Shown: positions 22,274-36,422 of the stretch, in pieces
Numbering within the stretch: position 1 is the first letter of the stretch
How the letters are laid out: every line of letters starts with the position of its first letter
Program-made: the position numbers and the translations under genes
Notes under the pieces: model-generated
Databases searched by the model: none
Told to the model about the DNA's origin: nothing
Seen by the model: only the letters and a program-made list of their open reading frames with translations
NCBI GenBank assembly: GCA_963277665.1
Contig: OY728163.1
Span: 1,903,282,644 to 1,903,346,643 of the forward strand
DNA: 64,000 bases
Direction of reading: 5' to 3'
From: Viscum album
Lineage: Eukaryota; Streptophyta; Magnoliopsida; Santalales; Viscaceae

Positions 22274-25200
22274 ACTTATAAGTTTATATTTATCATGCCA
22301 TGATGGAAATGAAGAATTCATGATGAATAGATAAACATTTTGTAATTTGGTAATTATAAATGAAAAATAATTTACCTTGACATATTTAACCTTTGTAGTG
22401 GTAACCATGGAATTATAGTTTCATGATTGGGTTTCATAATGGAAATGAGACAATTATTATATATGGATGGACTTCATAGAGGTAATGGATTCCTTACAAT
22501 TACACTTCCAAGATGTGTAAGGGTAAGAAATGTGTTACCTTTATGTAGATGGGTTCTGTAATGCTAGCAAACACATTACCTTTTTTAGTTATCATGTGTA
22601 GAGGTAACTGTGATGATACATTTATTCAGGTGTCCCGTATAAAGGTAAATCCTTTTACCAATATATAGGTCGCCTCTACATAATAAGGGTACACAAAATA
22701 ATTATAAATTTTGTATTTTATTATGTTTGATTATGATTTTTCAGTTGTTTAAAAATCATAAAAAGGGTAGTTTGGGAATATTTTAATTAAAAGGGTTGAA
22801 AGTTAAATAATTATAATTTATTTATAATTAATTATATAATTTTTTATAAAAAATTTATTTATAAATTTTTTAAAAATTTATATTTATATAATTAAAATAC
22901 ACATTAAACATATAATATGGTTTACTATATGTATAAAATACATTTCTTATTTATAAATCATAAGGCTAATTTATAGTGTTTATGATTTTAAAAAATAAAG
23001 CTAAAATACAATGTGTTAATATTTAAAATCATAATATTTAATTTTAATCCTTAAAATTAAGAATCCTTATTTGTATATTATTTAATCCACATCAAAATGG
23101 TCTTGATGAACGATATTACCAATGTTTACATATTTCAAAGTATATGAAAATTGTATTATGTAAAATTCTTTCATAATAGTAATTAAATTATAAAATTGTA
23201 TATAATTCATAAATATGTCATAATAATTAAATGTAATGCTCTATATTGAATATGAAAGAGTGAATGTTAAAATTAATATAATTTTTTTACATTTATGATT
23301 ATTGAATATCTATTATAATTATCTAAATTATAAAATATTTATAGTTATCTTTTATTTATGAATTATTTATAAATAGTTATACCATATTAAATATTTGAAT
23401 TGATCATTTATATAAATTTTATTGACTTATTTATTCATCATTGTAATTTTTTATATTACGACTGTGTACGATTTAGTTTAATTATTAAACTAATTCTATA
23501 ATATAGATCATTTCATTACATTTTAGGTATGACACCATAAATTTTAGTTTTTTCATTTATCATGACCTTAGTTTGTAGTTGAAATTATTATCTTATATTT
23601 AGTTATTGAGCATAGTTTGTGCGTATTAGGTTTTATATATATATCATGAATTAAAATCATTCTTGTGTATAGCCTCTTTGGGGAGAAAGGATTGGGTTGG
23701 AATTCTTAATGGATTAGAGTATTAAGACTTGTATAGAAACGTGAATGGGGGTGATTATCTATTTCACTAGTATTTCTCATGTAGAGGATTCCAATCAAAT
23801 ATAATTATACACCTTTACATGAAAATTTCATATACCTTATGCATATGATTCATTTAGATATGTATGAATATGTTTGGATCCTATATTTTGGTATCAAAAA
23901 CATGTGTGCTAGGTAATGAGTTACACATCAATATGGTTTGATCATATTGATTCAATATAGTGATTTTGATTCTAAAACTATATTTTTTTATGTATGCATA
24001 TATAGGGGAATGATATAAGATAATATGGTGACATTAAATCTCCATAAAATACTAAGTGTTATATTCCTTCTAGATCAACATTATTCAAGACCTTGATTAT
24101 CCACAGGATAGGTTCTTCCGAATCGGGATTCCCCTAGATTAACTTGTTTAACGAAAACAAGTAATAGAATACACTATATCATCATTAGGTAGGTTATGAA
24201 AAATAAGGTTTCCTCTATATTTTCATTCATTAGTCCATTCTTGGAATTTTCATTGGATTAGATTTTGTTGAAAAACACTAAGAGATACAAAACCATACGA
24301 ATAGAATTTGGTATATCCATATGATGAATAGGACGAAAGTTTCCCCCAAAAAACATCTATGATTCATATATGACATGATTAGGATGATTCCTTACCTAAA
24401 TAGATAATTGTTTGGAGGAATTCCAAATAAGACACATTAATTAATGAAATATAGATCTTGGTCCAATAATGGGTATGATGGATTTAAAAAAGGGTCATCA
24501 ATTTAGTGGGATTAGTTTTCATATAATTCATTATTGAATGTTTAGTAATCCATGATAATAATCTAATAAAATATTCAATTTTAGATAAATGTAATTATCA
24601 TCAATAATATTGGCCTTTTAGATCTCTCTTAGATAATGGGAAACTAAATGGTAGTACCTTTTTAACTAGTACTGGAATTTTAGAGAAGTTCTCAAACAGG
24701 AAAGAAAGCTTTATATGTTGAAATAACGTCTTCTTATGAATCCAACTAGTGAAGTTATTAAAAAAAGATATATATTACTTTTATAAGAATCTATACGATT
24801 AATAAGAAGTATCAAAACTCAGTTTTGTTTCCTTGGATTATAAGCTGCAAATAAAACATGAGACCCTAAATTCTTATCAAATAATAGATAACTTGAAAAG
24901 GATTTGTTAGGATAAATATATGCATGAAAAGGTATGATGTTTTGAAAAAAAATTAAAATGAATGATGTAACCTTATTCTAAATTCATGTAATCAATATTA
25001 TTAGTCAAGTCAAGGATTTGTAGACGCTAGGTTCACCACTTTATCTTGAATTGGGGATTGATTTCATTCTGTAATCACTACTAGAATGGTTCCTTCATTT
25101 TGTTGTAAAATACAATAAGAATGAACTCTGTGAACCATTACTCAATATCCAAAATATATCAATGAAAACTGAGTAAGACGCGAGTGGTCTAGTATTTAGT

Positions 25201-27339
25201 ACCATGTTGATGGTATAAAACGAAAAAATTTATGGTTATGGACAAAAAGGGAATACAAGTGGTTGTGAAGATTATGTACCGCTAACTAAACCAAAAGATG
25301 AAATGTTAGTTGTAACGATAAATAATGTTTCTTCAAGGAGCCAATCAAGATCATTGAAATCTAGGGTTTTTTGGGAGAATGCATAATAATTCCATATATT
25401 GTATTATCAAGGTACCTTAAAGAGTTTTAGGAAACCCCACGGGACATCCATGTTAGGTATAGGTTTTATTGAAATAATTTGTTTAATTTTTAAGGGTCTA
25501 TGATATCAAATGTATGTTTTATAAGAATTGTAAATATATAAGAGTTAGAAATCAGGGAAATAATTAGACATTATAGTGTGAATTCAAATGTTGAATCAAA
25601 GAGTTTCTAAAAAATATTTTATTATAAAATAATTTACCAAGATGATATAAATCTCTATAATGGATGTGTATTTCCACGTCAATTCTTATTTGTGATATGA
25701 TAATTTGTTCAATAAAAAATATTTTTTGTGAAATATCTAAATTATAGATTGTATACACATTTTTTAATATTTAACGTATTCTGTAACATACTTGAAATGA
25801 TGAAGGGTAAATGTATTTATCTATATGTTTGTTAAAATATGAAGAAATGTGATTCGTCCACCAATCAGTGGCACATTTTACATAATTTTATTTTTGAAAA
25901 GAAAAATAATTTAAGAACATTTAATGTCATATAAGATGTGGAAGAAATATTTTATTGGTTAAATTTTCATACTAAAAGTAAATAAATTTTATTTTGTAAT
26001 ACCAAAGGGTTTTTTATCTTATCAAGTTATTTTGAAAATATAATAGTATCGAAGAGACTTGTGAGAGTATGTTTGAACTTAGATAATTTCAATGATAAAA
26101 AATATATTAAAATTCTAGTATAAATGAAAATTGAATTTCACTTTATTTCTTAAAATATTTTAGGATACTATAGTAAAAATAAATTTATTAATTTAAATTT
26201 AGTTACTATGACAAGTAGATATCTCTTTATTCTAAAAAGGTATTTTAAAAAGTTACATTAACTAAAAAAATTGAAAAAACAGTTTCATGAAAATTGATGG
26301 TGATGATGAAATTATAAATAGTTCTAAATAGAAAATAGAGTTTGACATCATAATAGATGATATTATGATGTTAATAAGTTTTAATATGTTTAAAGAGTAG
26401 AAAATTTAGGAATATGATTCACAAATTTCACTATTATTCAGTTTTTATAACTTCCTGAATATTTCTCACTAAATAGTTAGTGGTAGGGTCTTATTGGATT
26501 ATAATATAGTGATATAGTATCAATTAAGTATAGATGTATTGAGTTAACGAAACCTATAAAGTGTAGTGAATATAAGGATGGTTATGTAGTATATTGTATA
26601 TGATATGGTAAACCAATGATTCTGTTAGGTTTGTTAAATATTATTAAAAGTGTTTATGTGTATGGAATATATAATATTATAAAAAAGGGAGGAAATAAAT
26701 ATTTTAGCATTATTTTATGTTGTTTTTATAAATAAATATATAGATATAATTTTTTTTGAAGTGTAATGATAATTGAAATCTCAAAGTATGACATTCAACT
26801 ATCCGTAAACAATTTTTTTCATGATGTATTATAGGCCATGATGAAATATTAAGGTTATCATGAGTGTGATTATTTTATATAGTTAAAAATATTCTCATGA
26901 GGCACAAATGTTTTTTATACACTAGATGAACAACTAATAATATACATGGAGTATTATATTGAATTAATTTGTATACTAGGGGTGTGTGGATTATATTTAG
27001 GTCCTCATATATAAGATTGGGGAGATTCCTAGTATAGGAACCTTTATACTTTAACACCATAATTAAATAAGATTGCCTATTGAAAAATCAAAGAAGGGGT
27101 GATTGGAATTGTTTCATATCATGTTTCCAATTATATTCCCAATTTATTTTGGATTTTTCATCCTATATGAATAGTAACATATTTGGTCCATCAATTGTGA
27201 TTAATTATGTAGTTTGGAGCCACACATATAATATAAATGTGATGTTATTATCTATAAGGATGAGAGAAATGTAATGTGACCATCCATGTAGAAGAATAAT
27301 AAATGATTTATTCATAAAATGAATCAGTCTATACTTAGA
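22274..27339 (+). other. Copia-B interior, unreadable
   Basis: About 5 kb should encode gag, protease, integrase and most of reverse transcriptase. Stops occur every few codons in all frames and I could not place a confident motif. The part 22380-22700 is locally different (repeated GTAACC/GGTAAC words) and might be a small separate insertion. The part 25160-25390 keeps short readable stretches without a recognised domain. Confidence 0.4.
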
Positions 27340-27660
27340 GAATCAAAAATATATGAGTTGGATATATGGGATTGACATAATATATCTCACATAGTCACTT
27401 GATGTCATGGAAAAAGGGAAAATTTGAGAGTGTGAATTTTCATAAAATAATGACCAATGGATAAAGGTATTAAGATACATGTTTTTTATGGTGATCACAC
27501 CAGATCCATTTTTTAGCTTTATTATAATTGATTTATTTATAGAGGAAATTATACTCATAACCTTGTGGATTTAGAGAATTATATATTCATTCAATGCTAC
27601 AAATACCCATGGGGTAACACTTTAGGGTTTACTGAATGAGGATTGCGTTTGGCTTATAGA
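27340..27660 (+). pseudogene. Possible copia RNase H trace (Copia-B)
   Basis: The plus strand reads IDIIYLT near 27372, then QWIKVLRYMF near 27459, resembling the copia RPDIxYxVxxxSRF and HWxAVKxxLRYLKGT motifs. A further phrase YRGNYTHNLVDLENYIFI near 27540 could correspond to the YxDADWAGDxDxRKSTSGY motif. Similarity is weak and the frame is interrupted. The position just upstream of the 3' LTR is what a copia element requires. Confidence 0.4.
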
Positions 27661-27961
27661 GATACTCTAAAAATGTTTTTGAGTTAATAAAAAAGATGTT
27701 TAAGATGGGTATTCACATGACATAACAAATGATTTAACCCAATATGATGATAATAATTTCTTTCCAGAAGTATTTGGGAAGATATCCAAAAGTATTTTTT
27801 GGATATGGTTTCAAAACTTATTGTATATGATGAAATATAATTTTTAATGGAATAAATTGATTTAGGTTTTAGTGAATGTGGGACATTAGATGTGAAATAT
27901 TCCCCAAATCCTATTTTATATATGATATGAATCATTATTCATATGATTCCTACCCTACTTG

Positions 27962-28582
27962 TGATGCATATATATATATCATATTTCATGGTATATGTAT
28001 ATCATTGGATTCAATGAATTAGGTGGAAAAAATATTCCATATAGCTATTATATATGGAAAATTTTTAAAAAATAAAATATACAGTGGAGTTACATTAATT
28101 AGTGTGATGCATGAGCTAGCCAAAAAACTGATTCATGAATTTTAACACGTGATTTAATGCAATAAATACATGGGGATAATCCTTGTGTCTATATAAATCC
28201 ACTATTTAATGGGGATAGTAGTGTGAAATATTACTTTCTTGAATCCTTAGATAAATTCTTTATTACATGAATCTCTCTACTTATTCATCCTTTGCACAAA
28301 TTGGTGGTAGAATGCTATATGTGAAGGATTATCTAGTCATCCAATAGATACCTATTGAGGTGGTAAGGTTACATTTTCAACTATTTTTATCTTCATAAAA
28401 CAATCTCAGAAAATATCAATGTTTTAAGAGAATCTTATTCAGTGAATAGTACGAATTTACAACATATTCTTCTTTTCATTTCTTACACAGGATTCATATT
28501 TATTACATGGGAGATCCTCAGAAAAGGTATTTAATCAGTTACCCTTGATCTCATAATTTTTAATAGACCTAAAAAAATATCA
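27962..28582 (+). repeat. Copia-B 3' LTR
   Basis: It is the partner of 21619-22259, about 620 bp long. TATA box at 28190-28197 (CTATATAAATCCACTA). It ends with ATCA at 28582. No clear polypurine tract remains just upstream. Confidence 0.85.
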
Positions 28583-29699
28583 GCACCCTATATGTCTCCC
28601 TTAATTTATATTATAATTTAAATGTGTAAAAAATAATTTCAAATAATTTTAAAAACAAAAATAATAATAACCATATTCCAATATTATTTCTCACCAGAAA
28701 TATCTCTCATTCTATGATCAATGTACATTCTCTTATATACATCAAACTCTATAAAAATGGGATCAATGGAAGACTATATTAATACAAAATTGAAATTTTG
28801 TATTAAAAGTATATATAAATAAATAATAAATATAACTAACCATATATCAATAATGTATACTAAACGTATGAATTCCGACTATACATGTCCCCTCCCAACT
28901 CCCCCATATAACCAACCAAATGATTATGTACTCATTTATTTATCTGAAATATAGTAGGATTATAATATATCCCAAGCATAACCAAGGATGTATTCTCATT
29001 GATGACAAATGCAAGAATCGTCAAAAATAGTAGCATAAGATTTCCCTTTGGATCTCTTTTGAAGGTTTTGAAAAAAATTATGAAGAAGCTAATGTGTAAA
29101 AATATTTCATGCCTAATAGATAGAGTCTCTCATGATATCATTGGTTGAATGCTATAAGCCCTAAAAATAATTAATAATAACATGTTTTAAATTAAATAAC
29201 TTTCAGATAAAATATATTATTTATTTACATACAATATAGTGGTCAAACATATGATATAAAAAATTGGTGAGAACTTTATCACACAAAACCCATTGCCCAT
29301 AAAAATAAATACACAAAATAATATATGTATTACCATCAAATATATGTGAAGAAAATATGAAAATAAGAATAGATATTTAGATAAATAATATAAAAAATTT
29401 ATTAAAAATTATATATATTACAAAATTTACCTAACATCCCCATGTATTGATTGAAATCAAAAGATGGTAACTTCTTGGGGATATAGTCTAGAATAATCAT
29501 TATATCTTGGTCACAACCACTTCTAGTCAACCATGTAATGGAATCATCATGTGGGTTAGATTAAAGATCATAGATATTATCATCACATATCATAACATCA
29601 ATAAGGGTATGATATATATTGTTATGATACACTCCATTGTAATAATAAAAATTATTACCAAACCAATTTATTAACCTAGATTTGAAATATAAAATCTAA
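28583..29699. other. AT-rich spacer, possible 3' part of the CACTA element
   Basis: No coding motif found. The region lies just beyond the C-terminal end of the minus-strand TNP2 gene, so it may hold its 3' untranslated and subterminal sequence. I could not find a CACTA terminal repeat here. Confidence 0.4.
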
Positions 29700-29759
29700 T
29701 AAATATCTATTAAGAAAATATAATTATTATGACTATAAAGAGAATGAAATTCATTATTC

Positions 29760-31821
29760 ATCATATTCATCATTGTTAATGGTTTTATCTTTTTCCTTAA
29801 TATCATCAATTTCTATATAAGAATTAATGGTAACTTCTCCAATTAATTCAAATTCATTGGTAACATCTTCCACATTATTAACACCATTATAACTTTATTG
29901 TATAGTCTCATCATCAATTTCTATATCCATTTGAGTAATATATTTATTTGGTGATGTTTCTAGAAAATTTTCAATATTTTTCACATCCAATAAACAAGAT
30001 TAATTTTCAATAAATTCATTGTCATGATATTTCTTTATTATTACACTATACAATTTATTTATATTTACTAATTAAGCATATTAAATTTCATAATAAACAT
30101 AATGTGCTTGATGTGACAACATAAAAGGTTCATTTTCTATAAGAAGACATTTATATTTAATATTAGAAAATCCATTCCATGAATGAACATTTAACACTTG
30201 ATCATTATCAAGAAAATGTCATTTATAAATTATTGTGTAATTTTTTGAAAGTTAACACTAATTAATTATTTCATCTATTATTTAATAAAATCTGAATTCA
30301 CTTTCTTTATTATGGGGTTCTTTTAAGAAAAAACAATTATTAATTGATTTTTTTTATTTATCATATGTGCATATATAAAATTGAAATCCAATAATCAGAT
30401 ATGAATTATATGATTTGACCAATTTTAATAGTTGGTTACTCAGTGCACATAATGAAATTTTAATTTTATTTCAATTTAATGATAAAAAAATAAGAGACAA
30501 AAAATAATAGAAAAAATAAAAATATGTTTTTTTATTTTTGACCATAAAAAATTTAACATACAATTATTTGAATACGGTAAGAAAAAAGTATTCTTCTAGT
30601 ACCTTCAAAATCATCAGGTGTAATTTGTATGAATTATTTTGTATAATCATCAAATAATCTAGAAGATGAAAATATAAATTTAATTTTTTTGAAATTTTAA
30701 AAAATATATAAGTAAAACTATAATTTACTTCAAAAAAGCATTGCATTTCTTTATAATTGATCATAATTTATGTACGGTCTCTATGGTTTTATTTATATTA
30801 AATTCATTATTCAGGATCACATCCAAAACCAAACTCTAGATGATCAAATACTAATAATTGATCACATATTAACATCTCCCTCATTATGACTCTTTTTTTA
30901 GGTTTTTAAGGAAATTCATATAGAAAATAATAAGAGAATAAATTTTTAATTTCCTACTATAAGTATTATTATGAATTTGAATATTCTGATTTTTTTTGTT
31001 AAAGGCCATATTTTTCATTTTTGAATAAATATCTCATATGAGTACACCCATTAATAATTTTTCTAGCCCTACATATTTTTATTTCTACAAAAAATGTAAT
31101 ATTAAATTTTCTATCAAATCAATGAAGGTCAGTGGAAATGTTTTCTCTAATTTACATAAAATTATAACCATAAATTTTTACAGTGTAATCAAGGTATGAT
31201 ACTCTATTTTTTCGAAAAGTATCTCAGAAAAAAATTAATATTTAATTCAACACATCCCAAATATAAATTAGAAATAACATTAAAACCAATAGGCGGTAAT
31301 CATTCCATTATTACATGGAAATTATTCCTTTGTAACCTGATTATATGACCATTTAAGACATAAAAAGATAAATTATAATCATGAACATATTATAACCTAA
31401 AATATATAATTCATTAGAATATTAATAAATGATTTTATTTAAGAAATGGGTAAATTACTTTTTGTTTCATTAAATTTTTTGATCATTCATTTTAAAATCA
31501 ATCAAGTTCGTGATGCCTAGAAAGTTGAGAAAGATATGACCATGCCTTTATAGTATCTTTAGTCTTTTAAGGTGCATGAAACATAGTATAGAATATGTTA
31601 TCGAAATTGTTCTTATTAATATTTATTACATCTAGTATAATACATAAAACAAAATAAACCAATATGGTAGGTCCCAAAAAATGTTATTTATAAAATTGTG
31701 ATCTCTCTAAAAGATGCTTCTTTACTTGGTTTATAGTTGGTCCCAAATTAATATAAGATAATGAAGAGATGATATATTGTACCTAAATAAAAGAGAAAAC
31801 CATTATAGATCCATATCTTTC
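29760..31821 (-). pseudogene. CACTA transposase TNP2, C-terminal part
   Basis: After the insertion the minus strand resumes with LDVININKNNFDNIFYTMF near 31640 (family LDVMHIEKNVFDNIFNT), then KTKDTIKAWSYLSQL. The DUF4218 region follows: NNFHVIMExLPPIGFN near 31300 and CKLEKTFPLTFIDLIENLIL near 31150, then WVYSYE near 31045. The DUF4216-type motif ENEPFMLSHQAHYVYYEI lies near 30110 (family EDEPFVLASQAxQVFYV). An acidic C-terminus (29990-29760) contains EIDD and EFELIGEV. Stops and frameshifts are numerous, so the gene is dead. Confidence 0.9.
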
Positions 31822-32337
31822 TATAGCTACCTTGGATTAACATACATGTATATTACATCATTTTAAATGAATATTCATTACATTACAAAAATACATGCCC
31901 GAGGACCATAATAGTTTAATGTCTTTAAAAAATTAGAACTAAAATATTCTATCCTAGTGAAAGATATTAAAATTTCCCCATAAATATCTCCACATTCAGT
32001 AATTATACCTAAAACCTTTGTTCATAACCTAGGGAAAGGAAATATAAGAAATGGCTGAGCTCAAATACTCAGATAGGGTAAACAAGGGATATATGTAAGC
32101 ATAATCATGAGCATAAGGTTATGAGAACATGATTATGATAATAGAATATTATAACCTACATATCAAAGATCATATACATGAATCATGGAATAAATAATGG
32201 TACTTCATAAGACATAAATCAGAAGCGAATTAGGAAAATTGGCCAAGAAACCATTACATAGGAATAAAACATGGAATCATGGCAGACACATACGAATACA
32301 ATAGGATTTCCATGGTATCAAAGACATTGCTTACAAG

Positions 32338-32507
32338 ACCATATTGGTCGTATGGGTTCACTCATATACCATATTAGTTGTCATGGTTCACTCCTATGTC
32401 CATCCTAGTTGCATGATTTCACTCCTCATACCATCTTGGTTGGCATGGTTCACTCTCATGGCCAACTTAGTAGTCAAGGTTCATTCCCAAGACCGTCTTT
32501 GTCAATC
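32338..32507. repeat. 30-32-bp tandem repeat in the Gypsy-4 LTR
   Basis: Five imperfect units plus a partial one start at 32338, 32368, 32400, 32430, 32462 and 32492. The consensus is close to CCATCTTGGTTGCATGGTTC followed by ACTCCTAT. Unit length alternates between 30 and 32. Confidence 0.8.
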
Positions 32508-33772
32508 TAATGACATATAAATCTTTAACCAATGCATAAAAGGGAGATATAAGTCCCACCCATATCATAATAAATTCATACATACATGTTCAAAAAGATC
32601 ATAAATAAACATATCCTAACCCATGAAATGAAATAGGTATTATAAACATTAAATAATATCATAACCATGGAAAATATATAGGTTTCACCGTCATTTCATT
32701 AAAATAATAACCTGTGAATAGAAGTTATTTTCTTAAACATAATTCCATAAAAACATAAACCATTCATAGAAATAATTTGAATGGAATTCTATAACAATAA
32801 CAAAGTATGTCATAATAGGAGGGGAAGGATTCTAAAATATCATTTAGAACATTAATTTTTCTTAAAATAAATTTATTGAAATATAAAACATTTTGAATAC
32901 CCTTTTTTAATACTATATTGAAGAAATATAAAGGAATCATGATAATCATTTAAAAACTTTCATGAGGAAAATATCATTTATTTATTGGAATAGTTTTCTT
33001 TTCATAAAATTCTACACAATTTTAAAAGAAAACAATTAATTTTAAAATAACCTTATAACATTTTAGGGTAAGATTCAAGGTTATAAATAGTGATAAAATT
33101 GTAAAAATCTATTCATTTCATATAAGTTTTAAAAAAATATTCTCATAATTTTTCCAGAAAAGCCAAAAAGTACATCATTTTAAAAATGAAAGAAATATTA
33201 CTTTTAAACAATATAGTAAAAGTAAAAAATGGGTAAAACTGAATTTAAACATTCATAAGAGGATAAAAAATATTTTGTGTAATTGTTTTTAGAAAACATG
33301 GACATGGATGATAAATATTACCCAAAAGAGACTTAAAATGAAATAATCTCAAATATGGAAGAGATTTTGAAATCAACGCTAATCACTTTATAATCAATAG
33401 ATTTGTATTACCCATGTAAAAAAATAATTTATAAGAATCTGTAAATATCATATTATTAAATATAATACTAATAAAAGACATTCATGAGAAGTATATACAC
33501 CACTTACAAGAAACAAGTATTGTATAAAACATGTGTCTCACAAAAATAAAGGTGAGACATAAATCCCCTTACACTGTGTCTTGAATCTATTCGTACTCAA
33601 ACAAGCTTCTTGTATAATAAATATAAGTTTATTGTAAGTCTTTTATAGAATCATATTATTATATCAATTAACACATATGGTAATACCATTCCGGGAGATG
33701 GAAAGTCATACATACGAATGAATATTGTTTCCATTTTAATTTCCATATTGAAGGAAAGTATGTAGATGACAT

Positions 33773-33907
33773 ATGTATATATATGTGTGTGTGTGTGTGT
33801 GTGTTTGTATATATATATGTGTATATATATGTTTGTATATATATGTGTGTGTGTGTGTGTTTGTATATATATATATATCTTGTGTTTGTATATATATATA
33901 TATATAA
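33773..33907. repeat. Compound (TG)n/(TA)n microsatellite
   Basis: Blocks of GTGTGTGT, TTTGTATATATATAT and GTGTATATAT alternate, with the junction TGTGTTTGTATATATAT occurring three to four times as a higher-order unit. Confidence 0.9.
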
Positions 33908-36422
33908 TTATTAGATTAGCCTAATTTATATCGTATATAAAAGATAAATTCATTAAACCCATCTTTAATACATTCCATGTGGTGTGCGAATGAATCACAT
34001 TGTTTTGAGGGGGCGGTAGACCACACTTGCTCAAACAATATTATCATATTAACACGAAATGGAAGGTAAAATGGTATGAGTTTTAAAAAGGAATAAGGAA
34101 GCATAAAGACATAAATTTTTTATATATAATATATATATATAGAGTCTCTATCATAATGGCCACCATGATTGGTGTTAAATGAAAAATGAACAATCATCAT
34201 TTCGCGAGGCAGTAGTTCCCCCTACACAAAAACAATATTTTTGATATCTATTAGATGGAGGTGTGTGTAAATTTAGGTCTAAAACATAGAATAAAAACAT
34301 CCAAGTATATTTTCTATACTATTGTATCATAAAATAATTTAATAAAGATGGTGTACGGGTGGATATTTAACATAAAGGAAAGGAGCATGAGAGAAGACAT
34401 TACCTCATAATCGGGAAACTCCTTTTGGTTTATGCAAAAAGGATTCTTGAAGTTTACTTGTACCGAATTTAAGGATTCTGGAAGTATTTTATGGAATTTG
34501 GGAGCTTATTTTAGAAGATTTTGGGTGATCCAAGGGGATTTAGAGGTGTGAGGAAGTGTGTATAGGTGGTGGCGTTTTATAAGAGGGGGGAGGGGTACTT
34601 TAAGATACTACAAGACTATTAATTTACTATAAATTAATTTTTGATTTAAAATATAAAAAAAGTGATTTATTTAAAATTTGAGATGATTATGGGTATAAAT
34701 AGTCTCAAAAAATGAATTTTATACATGTTTTTGGCATAGAATAAACCTTATCTTTTGACTTTAATCCTTAGTTAAACAATTTAAATTTTTCCGTGATGAC
34801 TTGTCTTTTTATACTATAAGGTTAATATAGTTACTATAAAATGATAAAAGAACACCAATTGGGTAATTTATGAAATATTTAATAATATCAAAGTTATTTG
34901 AAAAAATTATAGATTTTTATGAATTTTATAACATTTAATAAAATATTATCTATTTTGAAGTATCATTTATGTCAAGTTTTATACGATTCAATATTTTCAT
35001 TTTTGAAAACATCAAACCAGGATGTTAAATTCAGACCAATACATACAATATGTCACTAAAATGATTAAGGTATATTTTAAATAATTTTATTTCATTAATT
35101 ATGTCAAATTATTCTTATTTTAATATTTTTAATATCATTTATTTGATATCTCAATTAATTAAACAATTACTACATCATTATTATATAAGCCTTAAATTAA
35201 TTTATTAATTATATAAAAATTAAAAATAACATATAATGATGAATATATTTTTCATATCATTAAATATAATAATTGTAGTCTAATTTATCTTATTTATAAC
35301 CCTATATTTTAAATTATATAGTTATTAAATTTTGAATATTACATTTTTAACTCTTTTTTAAATGAAAAATAATAAATGTCTTAATCTGACACAAGTTGCT
35401 TAAAAAGGATCATAGTTTTGACATAATGATTTTTTTGGGATGAAAAACACTTATCCAATGAAATTTGGACAAGTTTTAGGGTAATTATATATTATTATAA
35501 TATTTCTTTTACCTTTAATTACTCTTTTTACCTTTAACTGTGGTAGATAAAATACAAACTTTATGTTCAAAATAATTATTTTGTTCCAATTAGAGCACAT
35601 TTTTCATACTTATTACATCCATTAATGTTCATTTTTCGAAATTAAATTCACAGAAGTGTTAAAATTACTTTTAATGTCAATCCCACAAATGTTGTTAAAA
35701 GGCGGGTAAAAGAGATGTTCAAGGGTTCAAAAAAGTTTATAAATAATTCTATTATAAAAATGATTATAAGGACCTAAATTGTATTAATATATGTATTATT
35801 TATATATTTTTAGTTTAAAATCAATTTAAAGTAAAATAATTATTTAAATGAAAAATCGGTTTTTAACTACAACGCGGTATTTTCCACTATTCATCAAAAA
35901 TTGAAACGTTTCAAAAAAATAAATAAAAATATCCCTAAGTTAATTTTATCATTATAAATTTAAAAATAATATTTATTTTATCCAAATAAAATTATACAAG
36001 TGTTTGAAATTAATTTAATTATTTTTTATAGAAGGACATGAAATGATGTTCATTTGAGAAAGTAGTGGTTTTAAACATAAAAATAATTTACCTAATATTA
36101 TATATTTCATTATAAAAACCATTTTAACTAATATTTAAAAATTAATTATTACTATTCATATAAAATTTTAAGGTCTAGTTTATAACTATATTATTTAAAT
36201 AATTATAAAAGTAAAGTGTTTCATAGAAACTAAGTGTTGCGTGTAATGCAACCTGGGTCGGTGTTGCATGTAGTGAAAGCTTCCCTTGGTGTTGTGTATA
36301 AAATAATACAAAATTAGGGATGTTATATAATAATAAAAAACCTATATTAACTGTTGTGTAGATTGAAAATATAAAAATATTAAATTAATTCAAAAAAACT
36401 CTCAAAATCTTGGGGTGTTACA

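Larger units (their letters stand above)
21619..28582 (+). mobile_element. Copia-B: two-LTR retrotransposon, heavily decayed interior
   Basis: Two direct LTRs (21619-22259 and 27962-28582) and a primer site directly after the first define a plus-strand element of about 7 kb. Only a short RNase H-like trace near the right end can be read. The bases flanking the ends (GCATG before, GCACC after) could be a decayed 5-bp target duplication, but they match at only three positions. Copia is inferred from size, tRNA primer and the RNase H trace. Confidence 0.75.
32000..35029 (-). mobile_element. Gypsy-4 solo LTR nested inside Gypsy-3
   Basis: The minus strand begins near 35029 with TAACATCCTGGTTTGATG (family TGTAACATCC) and ends near 32000. 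TTCAG flanks both sides (31995-31999 and 35030-35034) as a 5-bp duplication. A minus-strand TATA box (CTTATAAAACGCC) is at 34573-34585, followed by a C-rich leader. The LTR is 3.03 kb and holds a ~31-bp tandem repeat and a TA/TG microsatellite. Terminal dinucleotides have decayed, so boundaries rest mainly on the duplication. Confidence 0.65.
31822..36422 (-). mobile_element. Gypsy-3 solo LTR inserted in TNP2 (itself interrupted)
   Basis: The minus strand starts TGTAACACCCCAAGATTTTG at 36422, a canonical gypsy LTR start. The other end is placed at 31822 because CTTTC flanks both sides (31817-31821 and 36423-36427), a 5-bp target duplication, and because the TNP2 reading continues across when the insert is ignored. 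The terminal CA has decayed to TA. Without the nested 3.03-kb LTR and its duplication, this LTR would be about 1.57 kb. No internal region or primer site is present, so it is a solo LTR. Confidence 0.75.
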
